From Adiantum capillus-veneris (Eukaryota > Streptophyta > Polypodiopsida > Polypodiales > Pteridaceae), in NCBI GenBank assembly GCA_014529385.2, contig CM043953.1, positions 116,155,049 through 116,219,048 on the forward strand: a DNA stretch of 64,000 bases, written 5' to 3'. The position numbers were made by a program, and so were the translations under genes. Position 1 is the stretch's first letter; each line of letters opens with the position of its first letter. The notes beneath the pieces are model-generated. The model did not search any database and was not told where the DNA came from. It saw only the letters and a list, made by a program, of their open reading frames with translations. This document shows positions 11,880 through 23,160 of this stretch, piece after piece.

Positions 11880-12756
11880 TTAAAGAAAGAAGATCATGAG
11901 ATTCTATATTGGGTGTTCCATCGAACTAATATTCCGGAGGTGATTGATCGACAGACAGACTAACCACGGAGAGGTACTACATCTAGATGGAAGCGGAGAC
12001 TTTCAAGTTCAGTGGCATCTTGCAGGTGACCTCAAAACATTAAAGTGCATGTATAATTGTGGAATGGGTGCAATGGCAAAGTCGCCGTGTTTGTTCTGCA
12101 TGGAGCCTGCAAAGGTCATGGACCCAAAGTGGTGGAGAAAAGCTCCAACACGTCACATTGAGGATCCTGCTTTTCGACCAGTTTTGAAAATACCACTTGT
12201 GAATGTCCACATTTGTACAATGCATGCCCTTTGTAGAACTGTGGAGAAATTGGTCTACTTATACATCGGGTTTGCTTGGAAGATTAAGAACTCGGCAGAA
12301 CGACAAGTAGCCCTGCAGTGCTTAGAAATGGTACTGTCGGATATGGTGCTTCATGGTGGCAATGTGAAAATCCAGCGGGATGAAAAGAGATCAACTGCTG
12401 AGAAGGATGTCCCATGCAAACCATCCATCGGTGGGGTGAAGGCACGGAGGTTTTTATATAAACCCCAAGGTACAAGAGATCCGAAGCTAACAAAACATGG
12501 AAAAATATATAACACATCTTATGTTAGCAAGGTAGAGTATCAAAGCACGAAAAAGCTACATATTGCAGTCAAAGACCAAGAACCAACTACTCGTAACGCG
12601 AAGGCTGAGGTTTGGCGATCAATAGACATCCTATTTTTGATGTGCGACAAAGATGACTGGTCACAAGGTGATATGAACAAGTTCAAGGAGAATCTCAACC
12701 TTCTGAAAAAATCATTCAAGACAGCATGGACAGACACCCAGATTACTCACTACATG
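11880..12756 (+). pseudogene. Gene A exon 4: transposase-like core with Cys motif
   Basis: The first 20 codons run in phase with exon 3. A four-base tandem duplication (ACAG ACAG, near 11951) then shifts the frame, and the long open frame continues from about 11944. The segment HLAGDLKTLKC followed by CGMGAMAKSPCLFC resembles the Asp plus CxxC blocks seen in several RNase H-fold transposases, where an acidic residue precedes a zinc-binding Cys cluster. A helical domain with VHICTMHALCRTVEKLVYL follows. I could not name the superfamily; it is not TNP2. The exon ends at ACTACATG/GTATTA. Confidence 0.6.
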
Positions 12757-12836
12757 GTATTATCGTGTATTTCATTCTCTCTTATGTGAAAATATGTGAG
12801 TGTAAAACATTCGAACTAATCTGTTTTCATATCCAG

Positions 12837-13208
12837 CACATCATCTTCAATCATTTACCATATTTTATACAAAACTATGGGAACCCGGCAATATGGAATA
12901 CACAAGGGATGGAAAAGTCTCATTACATGGCGAGAAATGCTTATTTCAGGCACACACGACATGGTGGCTCTCGAATCAAGGCTAACAGTTTGAGAGAACT
13001 ATTTGAATGGTTCTATCATAGAATCATTCATCGAATGCAGGCAAAAGAAGTCTTGGCAAATTCAGCAATAGCACAAGCCATCAGACATTTACAACAACAA
13101 AAAGTTAAAAGATCAATGGCATACAACAACTCCGGAGCTCGTGAAAGTCAACGAAGGTGGAGAGAGACAATGGTGTATGTGAATCACAAGTGGAGAAAGA
13201 TACTCTGA
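12837..13208 (+). pseudogene. Gene A exon 5: C-terminal QGMEKSHY domain
   Basis: The exon follows the acceptor ATATCCAG. It encodes IWNTQGMEKSHYMARNAYF and HTRHGG, then a long basic helical tail. A Gln-Gly-x-Glu-Lys block followed by an aromatic-rich YF..H..HGG block is a pattern I associate with large eukaryotic DDE-type transposases. The Glu in QGMEK is a candidate third catalytic acid, which is inference. The gene ends with TGA at 13206-13208, about 60 bp from the 3' end of convergent gene B. Confidence 0.6.
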
Positions 13209-13271
13209 GTGGATGACATTGTACAAAATTTATGTAATACATGATCTTATACAATTGCTACTTGAAGTGTA

Positions 13272-13726
13272 TCAAGATTTTGAAGGTTCAATTTTGTTTT
13301 TTGGCACGTCACCCTTGTAACGAATCATGAGATGTTTGCCATACTCTAAAAGTTCATCTGGGTTTTGTCTACCAAGAGCTAGTGCCATTGCTGTGTAGGT
13401 GTAGTAATACGTTGCCCGACCACCTGTATAGCCCAGGCAGTAACCAAAACAATCTCTAGCAAACACTTTGTCCACAAGAATGACTTTATCTGCACTTTTG
13501 GGCAGCACCGGTCCACCCAAGAAGCGTGATAGTGTCTTGAATGTGTAAGTTGCTATTGAACCCTCTTGTGACATGGAATTGTGAAAAACTACTATCGGCG
13601 ACTCGCAAAGCTTTGAAAGGTACTGCGCTAGGGCCGCATCCCTTCCACGATACTCTCGAGTCCGCCGCCGAAGGAAGTCATCCTTGTCATCAATCCAAGA
13701 CTGCACATATCATGTCAGAAGTGACA

Positions 13727-13801
<75 letters not shown>

Positions 13802-15051
13802 ACCATGAATCTCTCATCCTGCAGAAAGAGGTTTTCCTGCCACAAGTCTACAGATGTAGTTGACCTCTGACCTGAATGGTTAAACCAATCCTCCACTTCT
13901 TTGTTACTTGTTGATGGTCTTAGGCTTTGTCTTATTGCTTGGAAGGTGGCTTCATCAGGTAGTGTCTCCTTGTATTTTTCAGCTTTCTCAAAGCATCTTT
14001 GGAGGCATTCCATTGGATTGCTGGATGTTTCCATTGCCTCATCATCACTACTATCCTCTGAAACAAATCCACTCCTCTCCTCTTGGACTCTGGAAATAAT
14101 AGCCAGGGAGAAATCCTCCCTTAAATAAAAGACACTTTGCACATCATGTAAGAAGATATAGGTCCTGTCTCCAATCCTGAAGTCAGGCACAGCAGACAAC
14201 ATCATCTGAGCATGCTTCTCAGTGAAGTTACTGACATCCAATGGAAGTTTGATTTCTGTGGTTTTCACAGAGAGCATCTTACTTCTTTGTACTTCAAGTG
14301 CCTCAACCTCAAGGTCGACTGTATCTTCAATCTCCTCGACTTCTTGTATATGAGTTGTCTCCTCGCATTCTTCATCTAGTGCTGCATCCTGCTCCTCTAA
14401 CACCTCATTAGGATTCTGCATGAGGAATCCAAACAGGCTGTTCAGGTAAATCATAAAGCCAAAGGCTTCCTGAATGAGTTTGCATTCTTTTTGGTGCAAA
14501 GGGTAGGCTGAATGTCGGCAAGAAGGTGGTAATTCCCTATACTTCTTCAGTCCCTGTCCCTTTCCACCACAGTCATTTAAATGCACAAGATTCATAGTAG
14601 GCAGAACAACCCTCCCTACCTGCACCATCACTTCAAACTTATCTCTGTAGGCCTGCAAGAAATTACTGTGCTGAGCTAACAGGTCTTCAATGTCAAACTT
14701 TGGATTAAACATAGAATGAACTACATCAAACATGTCCCCAGCACCACAAGATGCTGCAAAATCAAACAGCCTCTCATCAGTTGCAGCTGGGTCTTCCAGA
14801 GAAGACACATCCTCTTTGGCTTTACATTTAGTTGCACAAGGACTACTTTCTAGCACATCTGCATCATCTGAGAAGTCTATATTCCTCTTTCTTGTATTTT
14901 TCTTGACAAGTACTGTACAGGGTGAGGGAGCCTTGTAGGGTGAGGGATCCTCTTGCCCTGGTGACCTCTCTGATTGATCTTCACCAATTGACTTTTCTTC
15001 AGATATGTCCTGACAAAAGTCAATAGTTCTTTTGGCAGAAACATTAAGCAA
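13272..15051 (-). CDS. Gene B: acidic unknown protein, two exons
   Basis: Two exons fit: 15051-13804 (416 codons) and 13700-13272 (142 codons plus stop). They are joined across a short intron of about 103 bp that is mostly a (GA)n/(TC)n microsatellite (13733-13799). The splice sites ATTCATG/GTAACT and GTGCAG/TCTTGG keep the frame. The N-terminal 110 residues are Ser/Glu/Lys-rich and look disordered. The middle has an acidic stretch, and the C-terminal exon is compact with many aromatics (YCLGYTGGRATYYYTYTAM). I recognise no family. A TAG sits in frame about 9 codons upstream of the chosen Met, so an extra upstream exon or a decayed longer N-terminus is possible. It is convergent with gene A and divergent from gene C. 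Confidence 0.6.
13733..13799. repeat. (GA)n microsatellite inside the gene B intron
   Basis: This is an uninterrupted GA run of about 65 bases, lying between the donor and acceptor of the short gene B intron and making up most of it. Confidence 0.9.
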
Positions 15052-15154
15052 TTGAGCCTACAAAGGTTGAAATCCTGGCAGAATCTCTGGGTCTGGTTTC
15101 AGCCTCTTCTGCCTAATGGACCTTAATCCTATTCATCAGGAAACATGACAAGTC

Positions 15155-15218
<64 letters not shown>

Positions 15219-15270
15219 TATATATATATATATATCTGTCTCTCTCCAAAGCACAAACAAAAACACACAT

Positions 15271-15304
<34 letters not shown>

Positions 15305-15328
15305 AAGAACACTAAAACAATACACATA

Positions 15329-15405
<77 letters not shown>

Positions 15406-15972
15406 TATGTGTCTCTTTGAACTAAAGGCGCGCAAGGACGAAAACGTGCTTTTTGCAACTCTCTACGCGCGCCTTAAGTACAATTGAGAGAAAGGCGTGC
15501 AAGGACGAAAACATGCTTTTTGAGAGAGTCATAACTATACTATAGGCGTGCGGAGAGAGCTGCAGCCAGTGTTTGGTTGGCTCTGCGCGCCGTTAGTAAC
15601 GGGGACAGAGAGGGGAGGGAGAGAGAGGGGAGGGAGAGAGAGAATGTGTATATCTCTGTGTGTGTCTTTGTCTATGGAAGTATGTGTTGAGGTGTGTGTG
15701 TGTGTGTTGAACAACAGTCTGGGTTTTTCTTTGTTTACACACACACACACAATTTGTACCAACTGTTGGAAATACAGAGAGAAAGAGTGAGAGATCACCT
15801 TTTGTTGGTGGGGTTTGCAGAAACTCCAAGGGAGGTGTCTCCTCCATTGCTTTTTGTCTGTCAAACTGACTCTGTCTCTCTCCCTCTCTCTCTCTCTCTG
15901 AGAGTAAGGAGTCCCTCTCTCTATCTCTCTCTCAATCTTTCTCTCTCCCTCTCTCTATCTCTCTCACAATCT

Positions 15973-16023
<51 letters not shown>

Positions 16024-16037
16024 CTCTCTCTTTCTAT

Positions 16038-16085
<48 letters not shown>

Positions 16086-16650
16086 CTCTCACTCTCTCTC
16101 TCTCTATTGTTCTCTCTCTCTTTCTCTCTCAAAATCACACTTATAACGGATACACACGGCGGCGCCCCACGTGTTACTATAAATTAGAGTATAATTGCAT
16201 GTTGTCACACGTGCGGTCATTATTGAGACCGTATACTTTTGTACGTCATATATAGAGGTCATGAGAGAGAAAAACCACACCTCGTGAAAGAGAGAGAGAG
16301 AGAGAGAGAGAGAGTGCAAGAGCCGTCGTCTGCGTCTCCGACAGCAAGCCGACCCATCGACATAACGAAGGTCTGTGACATCATGAGGTTTGGCCCTCTC
16401 TCTCTCTCCCTCTGCCTTTGCCTCTATCTCTCTCTCTCTGTTTTTGTCACAGTATCAAGCTCAGTCTTAACAAACAACACACACAAACAATCACAAATAG
16501 AACACACACACACACACACTCACAAACACACAGACACACATATAAAACATACACACACACACACACACAGAGACACAAATATAACATACACACACACACA
16601 CACACATAGAGAGACACACACACAAATCACAAACACACACACACACATAG

Positions 16651-16702
<52 letters not shown>

Positions 16703-16960
16703 ATAAAGGCGCGCGTAGAGAGGCATAACCGGTGTGCATGTCTCTATGCGCGCCGTTAGTACTGTGCATTGACCAGTGTATGTGTGAGTGTTATAGAGAG
16801 AGGATGTAAGGCGGGGAGAGAGAGAGAATGAGTATTTCTTTTACCTTATACTAACGGCGCGCGGAGGTGTTTGTTGAGGTCAAAACGTGCTCCACGCGCG
16901 CCTTTAGTAATGGGCTCTCTCACTCTCTCTCTCTATTTAAATATGCTAAGCTATAGAAAG

Positions 16961-17006
<46 letters not shown>

Positions 17007-17027
17007 CCTCTTTTTGTATACAGTGAA
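15052..17027. promoter_or_regulatory. Divergent intergenic region between genes B and C
   Basis: Genes B (minus) and C (plus) start on opposite sides, so both promoters should lie here. Contents: (TC)n at 15157-15214, (TA)n 15215-15236, (TC)n 15271-15302 and 15331-15402, TC-rich DNA 15880-16135, (CA)n 16503-16645, (TC)n 16651-16699 and (GA)n 16964-17004. Several GC-rich foldback units occur (see separate entry). A G-box CACGTG lies at 16168-16173 with TATAAA nearby at 16178-16183, which may be a core promoter. No coding sequence is supported. Confidence 0.55.
15420..16911. repeat. Cluster of GC-rich foldback units (CTAAAGGCGCGC type)
   Basis: Four hairpins with arms like ACTAAAGGCGCGC and GCGCGCCTTTAGT occur at about 15420-15480, 15535-15600, 16701-16762 and 16849-16911. 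A half unit lies at 15491-15520. Each is about 60 bp, with a spacer of about 35 bp that is only partly conserved. They could be miniature foldback elements or protein-binding palindromes. The repeated arms are seen directly; the role is unknown. Confidence 0.7.
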
Positions 17028-17700
17028 ATGGCTAGAACAAAAGCCATTGCAAGGAAGGCAGGCAAGGGACCAGGATTAGCAGCTAAAGCAAGTAGCAGAT
17101 CTGCAACCCCAAAGAAAAGACCTGGAAACCCAATAAAATTATGAATGGTCCAAGGGTGAAGAAGTTACAAACCTGCATGGGACTTTTCAGAGAAATCAGA
17201 AAGGCACAGAAATGTGTAGATTTATGCATACCAAAGCTGCCCTTTCAGAGGATGGTGAGGTCCATATGTGAAGAAGCTACCTGGGGCACCAAAAGGTGGA
17301 AGGTGGTGGCATTAATGGCTCTACAAGAAGCAGCAGAGGACTTCCTACTGGAGTACTTCAGTGACATGACCATTGTTGCAGCCCATGCCCACAGGGTTAC
17401 TATTATGGACAAAGATAGTGAGACACTGAAAAGAATAAGGTGGAGGTATGACAAACTACTGGTCCCCAATGTCTGCAGGGATAAGAAAATGAGGAAAATT
17501 TTGTTATACCCCCCTGAGCTAGTGCCACACCTCATAGTTGTAGATGTAACACATGATGTGAATACAAGGGCAAGGGCAGAGACTATTGCTCGCCAAACAG
17601 AGGACATGAGGGAAGCAGAGCTTAAGGAGAAAGCAAAAGTAGTAGTGGAGTCCCAGAGGCAAACAGAATGCAATGTGACCCTGTCCATAGAGCCAAGCAA
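17028..17700 (+). pseudogene. Gene C part 1: histone H3-like domain
   Basis: The first 38 codons start MARTKAIARK, matching the H3 tail signature (ARTK around K4, ARK around K9), with a later SRSATPKKRPG block. A frame change near 17.10-17.14 kb (or an unseen tiny intron) leads into the histone fold. Its motifs are REIRKAQK (alpha-N), LPFQRMVRSI (alpha-1), ALMALQEAAEDF (alpha-2) and HAHRVTIMDKD then KRIR (loop 2/alpha-3). Loop 1 contains KRW and is about one residue longer than in canonical H3, a trait of CENH3-type variants. About 90 residues of helical extension follow, and histones normally stop there. The frame continues past CACTA-2 at 23764 into protease exons. Confidence 0.82.
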
Positions 17701-17835
17701 CACTACAAGAGGTTATTCATATTAGCGACGCTCACACAGCGACGTTCAAAAAAAAAATTCCCGACGTCGCTATGAGCGTCGCTATGAGCATCACAAATTT
17801 ACAAAGCGACGCTCATAGCGACGCCGGCTGGGCTA
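17701..17835. repeat. CACTA-2 left TIR and subterminal repeats
   Basis: The CACTA terminus is followed by TAGCGACGC/GCGTCGCTA copies to about 17825. It is the counterpart of the right end of CACTA-1. Confidence 0.85.
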
Positions 17836-17924
17836 AAAAAATAACCGAGCGCGCCCAAAAACTCAGATCTCAGATCTGAGTTTTTCGGCGCCCTCAAGCA
17901 AGGAGCAGGTAATGCTCTCCCTCA

Positions 17925-17984
<60 letters not shown>

Positions 17985-17989
17985 CTTCT

Positions 17990-18037
<48 letters not shown>

Positions 18038-18105
18038 TGAGAGGAAGGAGAGCCAGGTATATATGCTCCTTCCCTCTCCTCCTTCTCATGTTCCCTTCCC
18101 CTCTT

Positions 18106-18150
<45 letters not shown>

Positions 18151-18910
18151 CTTCTCCACACACACACACACACGAGGAGAGGAAGGAGAGCCAGGTATGC
18201 TCCTTGCCTCTCCTCATTCTCATGTTCCCTTTCCCTCTTTCTCTCTCCCTCTCTCTCTCTCTCACACACACACACATAGTGTTTTTGAGAGAGAGAGACA
18301 GAGAGACAGAGAGAGAGAGTACAAACAAAAACAAAAACGCACACACACATACATAAACAAAGAGTGCACACACACATTGAGAGAGAAAAAGAGAGAGAGA
18401 GCATGCATAAACAAAAAACGCACGCATTGAGAGAGGAAAAGAGAGAGAGAACATGCATAAACAAAAAAACGCACACATTGAGAGAGGAAAAGAGAGAGAA
18501 AACATGCATACGATCCAAAAAAACACACACACATTGAGAGAGAAAGAGAGAGAAACTAATTTAACGTCGTAGGAAACTAATTAAAATTAAAAGAACTAAA
18601 GATCTAGCCGACGAGGAGTTGAACTCAAGACCTATTATTCAAGAGGGAAATGGCATAATCAATCTATCATACTTGGCATGGGTGATAGAAAGGTTATACC
18701 ATTTATCTCTTTTTATTGGCACACACATCCACACACGCGCACGCACACACAAGAAGAAGAGAGTTATAACGTCGTAGGAAACTATCTTAAAAGACGTTAA
18801 AGATTAGGTTATATGTAGACTTACATTAAATTAGATTTAGGTTTATTTTTAACTAGATTTACGTTTATTTACGCTAGATTTAGATTTACGTTATATTAGA
18901 TTAGATTTAG
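17836..18910. repeat. CACTA-2 microsatellite-rich terminal domain
   Basis: CTCAGATCTGAG-type palindromes (17860-17884) are followed by (CT)n 17931-17980, (CA)n 17991-18035 and further CT/CA tracts to 18280. Near-identical units with CATGCATAAACAAA (18390-18530) and AT-rich TTAGATTTAGG repeats come next. It corresponds to 10291-11267 of CACTA-1 but carries different tract lengths. Confidence 0.8.
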
Positions 18911-19219
18911 GTCTCCATAGACTGCGATGCCTGCATGAAGCGGGTGAAGAAAGCCCTCAATGGAATATAGGGTATTGCTGCCTTCACTCATGGTGGGCTC
19001 CATTGATCCAAAAGTACTGGTGAAATGTCTTCAGAAGATAGGGAAGAAGGTGGATCTTCAGGGCGGCAAGAGTCACTACATCCCCGACACAATGACCATC
19101 TAGACAACCTCTAGTCATTCAACAGCAACTTCAAAGTTAGTAACAAGAGCAAGAACGGTCTAAAGGGCCAATTGCTGTCATCAGATGTGGATGGAGATGA
19201 GGCAGCGTCACCGCCGGAA
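18911..19219 (+). pseudogene. Captured HMA-domain (HIPP-like) fragment in CACTA-2
   Basis: The sequence matches the fragment in CACTA-1: VSIDCDACMKRVKKALNGI with the CxxC motif, then a stop, then the DPKVLVKCLQKIGKKVD block in another frame. There are a few substitutions and small indels. It is a decayed host-gene transduplicate with no evidence of function. Confidence 0.75.
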
Positions 19220-19840
19220 GTTAACTCTCACATCTTTAGTGATGAGAATGCCAACTCTTGCCGAGTTATGTGAAAAATTATGTGTTAAATCAGTTTTAAG
19301 GTTCTTATAATCCCTGTTAGTTTAGTTCTTTGTTTTTAATATAACATAATTTACGTTAGAATTAGATTTATGTTATATTAGATTAGACTTAGGTTTATTT
19401 AGGTTTACCCACACACACACACAAGAAGAAGAGAGTTTTAACGTCGTAGGAAACTATCCCAAAAGACGTTAAAGAGTAGGTTAGATGTAGACTTACGTTA
19501 AATTAGATTTAGGTTTATTTTTAGTTAGATTTACGCTTATTTACGTTAGATCGAGTCCACGCAAGAATTACTTACGGTTTAGGGTTTAGAGTTAGACGAA
19601 CAGTGAAAAGATCTACTGTGAAAAGATGTTAAGATGCTGTGAAGTGCTACAGCTAGAGAAGAGGCAAAGGGGTTTTGTCCACTACATGCAGTATCATGTA
19701 GACGTGGGTGTGTAGATTTCTTGTACCCACAAATATAGGTATTGAACAATAAAGACGAGATTATAACCCGGTGGTTCTGATCTCCGTGCACCTCTAGACC
19801 GAGGTGTGCGGGGATTGGACATGACTAGAGAATGTGAGGT

Positions 19841-19896
<56 letters not shown>

Positions 19897-19958
19897 GACG
19901 AAGAATGCCAATAGAATATTAAATTTCTTGTCCAGGTTATAAGTTTTTTATCCTCATT
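19220..19958. other. CACTA-2 5' flank of the TNP2 remnant
   Basis: AT-rich repeat DNA homologous to 9250-9982, with a (GA)n tract at 19843-19893 that is much longer than the matching tract in CACTA-1. The remnant's promoter would be here. Confidence 0.5.
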
Positions 19959-21578
19959 ATGAGTAGTGACGAGGATGTGGGACCGTCCAACCGAAACACC
20001 TATCTCTCAACGAGGGTCTTATGTCCTTGTAATCAATGCAAGCATGCTGTGCGACGGACAAGACGTGTTTCTTTGCAGCACGTTCGCGAATTTGGCGAGA
20101 TCCATCTATTATAGATCGAGTTGTTGCCAATTATAACTCGTCGGACTCTGACGCTGGCCAACAAGCAGCAATCTTGCAACCCAATAGACATGTTCGCAGG
20201 CGCTTTGGTCAAGCAGCATATGTGAGGCCACAAGATGTAGCCTCTGACAGCTCGGGGGATGATCATGTGGAGCACATTCCCAAGGAGGCAATGTTTGAGC
20301 CCGAGATTGATGAAATGATCGAGACGATCATGGATTCAGAAAGGCTTATCTATGATGATATGAAAAGTGAAGCCGATACGCCATTGTATAATGGAGCACG
20401 TATGTCTAGATTGAAAGCACTCCTGGTTCTTCTCAACATGCAAGCAAAGTTTGGAATGCACTCGCTCCGAACGTGTTTTACTAAAGAAGGAAAGCTTACC
20501 GGTTTGAAGTCACACGATTGGCATAAAATGTGTTAGGTACGTTCATAGTGGACTTTAATATCATTGCATAAAATGTGGACTTTAATATCATTGCTGCACA
20601 TACTTTACAGTTTATTTTACCGGTTGCCATTGAGGGATGTTTGTCTCTCGACATCCGTAACACAATCTACAAACTTGCAAAGCTGGTGCAATGGATCTCA
20701 CAAAAGGAGATCAACGTAGACTCCATACCATTCGCCAAACTAAATGCTGCGGAGCTTGTGTGCATGTTTGAGAAACTTTATTTATAAACGTTTAAATGGC
20801 CACTCATAATCTTTGTTCGTTGTAGTATAAGTCATACACAGCAGCATGGTGTAAAGGTCGACATTTTAGGGTGGAACAAATCGACAAAAAGCGTTTTACT
20901 CAAGATTGTGGAATCATGGCAAAATTTGAACAGTCTAGTCGACGACGTTCCTCTGATGCAGATCCTGTGGTGGCGGAACTCACTTACTTCGGCACGCTGC
21001 AAGAGATTTTGAGGATCGATTACAGAGGATTTTTTGTCGACTTGTTCGACGTGCAATGGTTCAAGATAATCATGGAGGGTCGCAACGCTACTGTGCGTAG
21101 AGGAGAGTCTGGTTTTCTTGAGGTGGATTCTACTAAGAAATGGACTGACCTAAGAGACACTTTCGTACTACCCGAGCATTGTGAACAAGTAAGTATGCAA
21201 ATAGTTAACATCCCTCTTTTACAAGTTATGTGCTTGAAAGCTCTCATGTAAGTTATGTGGCTCTGGCAGGTAATATTTCATCCTACAAAGTCTACATCAA
21301 ACTGGTGGTATGTCATAGAGGTAGCCCCTCGTAGTGCAAGAACGTATGAAGGCTACCATGTGCCAATCACAATGACATCAATGGAGGAGATCAGAGAAGA
21401 TGCTCAATCAGAAGCCACTGCGGTGGTGCCAGACGAGCATCAAGATGCTACTACTCTATATGGGGTGCATGCAGAGGAGCTACAAAATGAAACAGAGGAT
21501 ATGTGTTTAAACGGAGAGCTCTATATAGATATAGGAAGTTATGCTGAGTTATGCGAGGATGAGAGAGAGATCTCTTAA
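19959..21578 (+). pseudogene. CACTA-2 TNP2 remnant with two internal deletions
   Basis: It starts MSSDEDVGPSNRN as in CACTA-1. A four-base deletion near 20099 (GAGATCC where CACTA-1 has GAGTTCGATCC) breaks the frame. At about 20455 the sequence jumps from the end of exon 1 to the end of exon 3, losing most of the Transposase_21 core. At about 20776 it jumps again, removing most of the DUF4218 region. The DUF4216 region (20820-21188) and the last exon (21270-21578) remain and are close to CACTA-1. It is not functional as a transposase. Confidence 0.9.
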
Positions 21579-21850
21579 AGCCACAAATATTATATTTGAA
21601 CAATTTTGCTCCGTGTTATAAAAGCTCTGGCTCTCTAAGTACCTTCCATGGTGTATAACGCTCTTTTCTAGTCGCGCTCACATCTTTTGATTGAAAATTC
21701 TGAGTTTTCGACGTGCCTCTTCTATCACTCAATTTATTGCGTCGTTGTATTTATATGTGTCATTACGTCATTGTATTTAATGGTCTTTGCGTCATTGTCT
21801 ACTCTATTCATTCAATATTAAGTTTAAATATTCGTGTGTTTAATGCAGGT
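21579..21850. other. Spacer between CACTA-2 genes
   Basis: Non-coding DNA with repeated TGCGTCATTGTATTTA-like units (21735-21800), upstream of the accessory gene start. It likely holds that gene's promoter or 5' UTR. Confidence 0.4.
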
Positions 21851-23160
21851 ATGGATGATGAGGAGTTTCTTTCTTCTTTGTCACCGCAGCAGAGATAGTG
21901 GTACGTGGAGCGTCATCGCTCTGGCGCATCATCGCGCGTTCCTACTCCATCCGCATCTCCCTCTCTTTCGGAGCATTCGGCGCGCTCCGAAGCTTCGGCG
22001 TCGACGAGACGAGCTTCACACTCGTCTAGACACCGGCGCTCTAGTGGTGGCGGTGGCGGTTGTTGTGGGGATTCCGCGACCGATGCCTCCACACCGCCTC
22101 GTGTTCGACGAGGCTCTTTACCCTCCCCTTCTTTGCCCGGCCCCACACCAGCCACAGCATCGCCATCTACGCCAGGTTTTGCACGGCTGACTGTTCCTAG
22201 AAGCTACACACCTCTACCTACTCCGCCAGGAGCCACCCCACTTGACACTCCTCGCTTCGGGGCCCAGACGCCGGTGGAGACACCTGACGTCCGTACCCCC
22301 ATCGACACGCCGCTAGAGACCGCTGCCAGGACACCCAGGTTCACGCGTCACCGGCCAGAGGGCTTGCCTTACTCCGTCGACATCAGCGGCGGCATCATCA
22401 TGGATGATGACAGCAAGAAGGTGATCTCGCGCATGCGTGGTCTTTGCTCTCAGCTGTTTAGACACTACATACTAAACAAATGGAGTGAAGTACCAAGTGA
22501 TTTAAAAAACAGAGTCATCAGCATTCTTCATGATGAGTTTCCCGTTCCAACACGGGATCAGCGCTTCAATGAAGACCTGATGAAGATTCGAATGCGCGAA
22601 TGCTGCAAACACAAGCGTTCCAAAGTGCAAAAAGCAATCAAGAATGGGTGGAACAGGCCAGATTGGCTGGCCAAAGAAGATTTGAAGAATGCGAAGAAAG
22701 CAGCGTGCGAGAATCCCGACAAGTGGAAGCAACAAAAGAATGCAGCCAGAGCGCGAGTAGAGGCAGGGAGCTCGCACCACTTGGGGAGCGGTGGATGGGC
22801 ATCATTTGAGGCCGATTTTGTAAGTGTTTTCACATTGCTCTTTATGTTCGATAGTTTAGGGTTTATGAGTTTTTTAATTCTAACATAATGAAATCTTTGT
22901 ATGTTTTGACAGTGGTCGATGACAGGACGTGATCCCACACCGTACGAGCGCGAGTACGCAGGCAGGAAGGGCTTAAACGCCCTGATGGACATTCTCAGTT
23001 CTCGCGGCGGCATGGTTAGTATTAGGGTTTACTCTTTTTTATTTTTTGTATTGTTTTATAAATGTCGTTATATGTTTATACTTACTGAAAGCTTTCTTAT
23101 TGTCTTTTTTTGCAGAATCCGACAGATACGCCGCTTGGACGCGATGAGACGTCTGACTAG
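21851..23160 (+). pseudogene. CACTA-2 accessory (TNPA/Transposase_24-like) gene
   Basis: The exons are 21851-22819, 22913-23014 and 23116-23160, ending with TAG. The protein has a Ser/Pro/Thr-rich N-terminal half and the Ptta/En/Spm helical domain (SEVPSDLKNRVISILHDEF). A TAG replaces CAG about 16 codons in (QQR-stop-W), a C-to-T change relative to CACTA-1. Otherwise the frame is open, and a start at the Met just downstream (21905) could still give a slightly shorter protein. The first exon is open where CACTA-1 has a one-base deletion, so the two copies are broken at different places. Confidence 0.82.

Noticed and set aside
15136-16726. Long frames in the B-C intergenic region
   Set aside because: They consist of microsatellite translations with no family motif.
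17028-17700. Ordinary host histone H3 gene
   Set aside because: It is strongly diverged, carries a long C-terminal extension that continues into protease exons, and lies inside an element.
17922-18534. 202- and 148-codon minus frames in CACTA-2
   Set aside because: Simple-repeat artefacts matching those in CACTA-1.
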